Assembly (NCBI GenBank): GCA_963210315.1 | Contig: OY723273.1 | Coordinates: forward strand, 1,178,001-1,242,000 | Direction: 5' to 3' | DNA from: Rhynchopus euleeides | Lineage: Eukaryota > Euglenozoa > Diplonemea > Diplonemida > Diplonemidae | DNA: 64,000 nucleotides | In this document: positions 60,606 through 64,000 of the stretch, piece after piece | Layout: every line of letters starts with the position of its first letter | How positions within the stretch are numbered: the first letter of the stretch is position 1 | The notes under the pieces: generated by a model | The model's database searches: none | What the model was told of the DNA's origin: nothing | What the model saw: the letters and a program-made list of their open reading frames with translations, nothing else | Made by a program: the position numbers and the translations under genes

Positions 60606-62520
60606 TGTTTGAACCATGTGCAGGTCTGAAAGAGAATGAGGGAACGGCAGAGAGGGGCGGGTGTGATGTGTGTGTAGTTGAGGAGAAGTGAACACGGATC
60701 ATCCTGTCGCAGTGAGGCTGTGGGAGCAGGGGGATCCGTTGTGGGGTGACATTCTTTTCGCCCCAGAAAGGTGGTGGTCCTATGCGCGCACCGCCACCAC
60801 CCAACACCCCCTTGCCGAAACAGACCACCACCGCTATTGAGGACCGGTTGCGCTGACGAGGCCTGCCTGACATGTGGTTCTGAATCGCACCATCGGAAGT
60901 GCAACTCAGTGCAGATGGTGAAGGTCACACCACATGAACTGGCAGGCGGAGACAGTTTTGATGATGTCAGCCGGCGGTGCAAGGAGTGCATGATTTGGAC
61001 ACATCGTGCTGCTGTCCTCTGGACGATTCTGACAGCCACTTGGGTGTATCGAGCTATGCTAGGCATTCTGCTTGAATAACTGGCACACTGACAGTTTACC
61101 AGAGCGAAGGCACTCGGTAGGCTGGGCTCGAACCGGTCGAAAATCATCGTCAAATCATGTGCATCTCGCTGACCTATGGAGGTTGTCCGTTGGCTGGTGT
61201 TTGCCACAGCCACCCATCGTGTGGTGGGCAGTGTGTATCCTGAAGGGACACCTGCCTTTGTATATGTTGCCAAGCGTAACGGGCCTCGGGTGTCCTGTCC
61301 CTCTTGCCGACTCTTTTTTTTGTTTGCTGTTGCTATCCTCTGTTCCGCCGCGCTCTTTGCAAAAAAAAAATCGATAAGAATCCCCTGTCCAGGTCTGTCC
61401 GTTTCAAGCAAAATGGATTTCAAGCGACTGGATTTGAGGACACAGCAGTAAATCCTCTTTGTACTCTCCGTCTTCGTGAACGAAAGTCAGTTCGTAAGAA
61501 AAGGTGTTCGCCCTCTACACCATCGTCTTTTTGTCTTTGTGAACCCAGCAATACAGGCATCGCACCTTTGTACCGAGAAGAAACGCAGTCCTGGTGAAAA
61601 TACCGGTGGGCAGCGCAGTTTGGGAGCCTTCCTTGGATTGGAGCCGGCGCTCTGCCTGCTGCGCGTGAGTCGATGTGCCATACGCCCCACCTGCGCACAG
61701 TGTGTACAGCTCGACACCGCATCCATATCTGCGCGCAAACAAACAGCGCCCCAATTTTTTGTTATCCGATCGACATCTGCGTGATATGCGGGTCATGCGA
61801 TACAGCCAAAAGCCAACCAGCAAGGGAATGGCCGAGGTGTTTTGCACACGACTATTAAATCGGCGTCTCAATGATGACACCTCCTGACCCAAAGCGCGCG
61901 CCTGTTCATTTTGCACGCCAGACCGATATGCCGATGCTTTCAATTTCTGGATCTCTTCGAAGCTGCCTGTCTTGCCATCGGTGTGCATCAGGGCCCCCCC
62001 TCCATCTTGACAGCCAGACCCGAGGGGGGGATTTGTGCATCCCCACCTCACCCCCACGGCTGATTCATGTCAAATCTGCAGCATCTTTTTTGCGGTTTGA
62101 GGTGAATGGTGCAGGAATGATGGTCATCTGTGCTATCCCGCCCACCCCCCGTGCTCTTTGCACAGGCCGATCACCTCTCACGAGGTCTCGGACCCCTACC
62201 TGCATTTTGAGTGGAGGGGGGCCTGGTATTGTGCTCTGCCGTTCTCTGCACAATCCCTCTCCCCCTTCAGCCAGAAACGGCGGGTGTCATTCCAAGTTGT
62301 GCCGGCGGGTGCCGTGGTGGTGCCATCTGATGCCAGTTTGGCTTGTGCTCACATCCCAGCATGACTGCGCGTGACGCGACGCGCCTGTGAAAATCGCGGT
62401 TTTCATTTCATTCTTTGTTTCTAAGGCGTGGGCTTGATGCTGATATTGACGCCAGCCATACATGGCACACAGCCGAGATAATGTGATTGAACAAAAGAAA
62501 CGGGTCATCAAAAATCACAT
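60606..62520. other. gene-free region downstream of the kinase
   Basis: No credible gene. Frames of up to 280 codons on the minus strand have no family resemblance and overlap plus-strand frames. Confidence 0.55.
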
Positions 62521-62529
62521 TTTTTATTG

Positions 62530-62830
62530 TTAGCTCGGCGTAGCCAACTGGGGAAACTTTCTGTGCCTTTGGGGGGTCTTCGCTACGGGGTGGTCGTCAG
62601 TGCATTTTGGTGCATTTCCTGTTGAAATAGGTGAAAACTGACGAAGTTTGTCGACCAGCGAAGACCCCCTTTAGCTGGATCGTGCGTCCCCACTCACACC
62701 ATTTCATCAGACCGGGGAGTGGTGTACACAAAGAGTGGGGTCTGCAACAAAACAACTTCCGGCAGTAATTGGTTTGTTGTCTCGTTTTGCTGTCACTTTA
62801 CGATCCAGCGGGGGCACAGATAGTTTTTTG
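62530..62830. repeat. dispersed 300-bp segment (GGCGTAGCCAACTGGGG ... CCAGCGGGGG)
   Basis: This segment is uninterrupted here except for the MITE at 62,572-62,669. Its left part recurs at 48,807-48,926 and 8,178-8,275, and its right part at 52,911-52,985. It therefore shows the arrangement that existed before the roughly 4-kb insertion at 48.9-52.9 kb. Confidence 0.75.
62572..62669. mobile_element. 98-bp MITE with GGGGGTCTTCGCTAC termini, copy 2
   Basis: Same termini and hairpin interior (GGTCGTCAGTGCATTTTGGT) as 7,967-8,073. TTT lies next to both ends, with one extra G at the left, compatible with a 3-bp target duplication. Confidence 0.78.
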
Positions 62831-63640
62831 CTATTTTTTGTGCCAAATTTTGTAAACATGCGCGCGTGTGTGTCTGCAAAATGTACTGCCCGGTTGATTC
62901 CCCACTCCCCCACACCCCCCCCTCCACACTAAACTCCAGCACCAAGTTTCTTCTTCTCTCTCTCTCGCTCCCCTGTCCCTGCCTTGCCCTCTCCCCGCCA
63001 TGAGGGGGGGTTTTCAAACAAACCCGATTGAAAATACAGCGCCCTCCAGTCCCCACCCCACTCCGACTTCCACCGATCACCTCGCTCCTCTATTCCTTGC
63101 CCTGCGCCAGGTATGCCTTCAAGAAAAACAGACTCGTGTGTTGTAGACAGTGGGCACCCATCAATCGCGTGGGTGCCCGGTGTGGTCTGCACTGCTTCAG
63201 TCATATTCAAGTGTATGCGTGCCGTGATGATCGCCACGGACAGTATTGTGATCAGGCACTGCACGCAAAGAACAAAGGGTTGGGGGAGGGGGGGGGGGGG
63301 AGCGCGCAACCCGAGTTGAGGTTTCAACAAATAGGTTCGCTGGGATCCTTCTTTTGTAGACACATATGGCACAGACGCTACGTCTGGAAGCTTTTTGTCC
63401 GCCAGACTTTGGCAAGCCCTTTTTTTTTGCCAGGAAAAAAAGCGACCTGCGGAGGGCACTGTGGCCAGCACGGCATTCGTAGTTGTTCTTCAGGTTTGAC
63501 GCACAGCCAACGCCTTATCTTTATGCTGTTGGTGGTGTGTTTGTTGACGTGCCCCCCACCCCCCACCCCCACACCCCCGCTTAAGTTCACATGAAGATGC
63601 GAACACCGCGGGTATTGGGGTCGCCCCCCCCCCCCCCCCC
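62831..63640. other. gene-free region
   Basis: No gene. (CT)n at about 62,948-62,972, a G-run at about 63,281-63,300 and a C-run at 63,626-63,641. Confidence 0.5.
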
Positions 63641-63760
63641 TTTTTCCACCTGCAGAAGTATACTCCTGCTTTTCCTAAGTATACTTCTGCTTTGCGGAAG
63701 TGGTACTCCTGCGAATCGGAACTCTTGAAAACAGTTACTCACGCAATGCAGAAGTCCACC
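63626..63760. repeat. C-run followed by AGAAGTATACTTCT words
   Basis: A C-run leads into palindromic words GCAGAAGTATACTCCTGC and AAGTATACTTCTGC with partial repeats to about 63,760. This resembles one end of another word-element. The partner end, if any, lies beyond the window. Confidence 0.5.
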
Positions 63761-64000
63761 TGTGTGCTTTGACTCTCTTGCACTTCTCCCGCTGCATGCC
63801 TCCTGTCGGGTTTTGGTGGCTGCCTGGGAGGGAATGCAGAGACGCACCGCCGATACAGAGCTTTTCGTGCCTGGGCCAGCATCACTCACTCTCGTCCGAG
63901 CGGTGCCGCTAGCTTCGTATTTACCAGGGGTCTGCGTAATTGCAGCAGAGCCGGATGGGGGACCGCAAGGTTCTGCTGTTGATGTGCTGCGGGTGTGGGT
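63761..64000. other. unassigned terminal sequence
   Basis: No gene or repeat recognised in the last 240 bases. Confidence 0.4.

Noticed and set aside
61120..61145. Minus-strand CGGTTCGAGCCC resembling a tRNA T-arm
   Set aside because: T-stem pairing is poor and no D or anticodon arm fits upstream.
60584..61423. 279-codon minus-strand frame downstream of the kinase
   Set aside because: No domain, weak codon bias, and it overlaps several plus-strand frames.

Overview
The window is nuclear DNA of a GC-rich unicellular eukaryote (protist or alga). The evidence is spliced genes with strong GTATG donors and CAG acceptors, eukaryote-only proteins (MLH1, DNA polymerase beta, RNA polymerase III subunit RPC5, PP1 inhibitor-3, an eIF4E-like protein, a NEK-like kinase with EF-hands), no operons, and a very heavy load of DNA repeats and C/G homopolymers. 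I cannot name the lineage from sequence alone.

Layout. Bases 1-19,480 contain no gene I can support. They are nested transposon-like elements, foldbacks, tandem repeats and C/G runs. From 19,484 to 60,605 there are eleven credible genes, all on the + strand: a 1,647-aa helical-repeat orphan; a PPP1R11/YPI1-type PP1 inhibitor (2 exons); DNA polymerase beta; a cytosolic-type sulfotransferase; MLH1; a Maf-type nucleotide pyrophosphatase; an orphan with a large first exon and probably four exons; a bacterial-type ACT-domain malic enzyme (5 exons, possible organelle presequence); RPC5; an eIF4E-like protein (3 exons); and an EF-hand/NEK-like kinase fusion (3 exons). Two repeat blocks interrupt the gene stretch, at 34.5-40.35 kb and 48.8-52.9 kb. 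Bases 60.6-64 kb are repeats and unassigned sequence.

Function. The genes are independent housekeeping or signalling functions: base-excision repair, mismatch repair, Pol III transcription, cap binding, PP1 control, house-cleaning of nucleotides, malate decarboxylation and calcium-linked phosphorylation. Apart from shared orientation and short spacing, nothing ties them into one pathway.

Most unusual content. Many elements carry, at both ends, arrays of a short self-complementary word (for example GGTATTACCGG, CCCCATATGGGG, GGGCGATAAT, CCCGTCGACGGG or ACCGGGTATACC). Each element has its own word, and the interiors are unrelated. Several elements share the terminus CCTAGGCATA. Two loci 19 kb apart repeat the same architecture: G-run, long foldback ending TGACCCCCCCTAGG, CCTAGGCATA word-element(s), G-run. 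For two elements the pre-insertion site survives elsewhere in the window, giving target duplications of ATC (3 bp) and TTATTT (6 bp).
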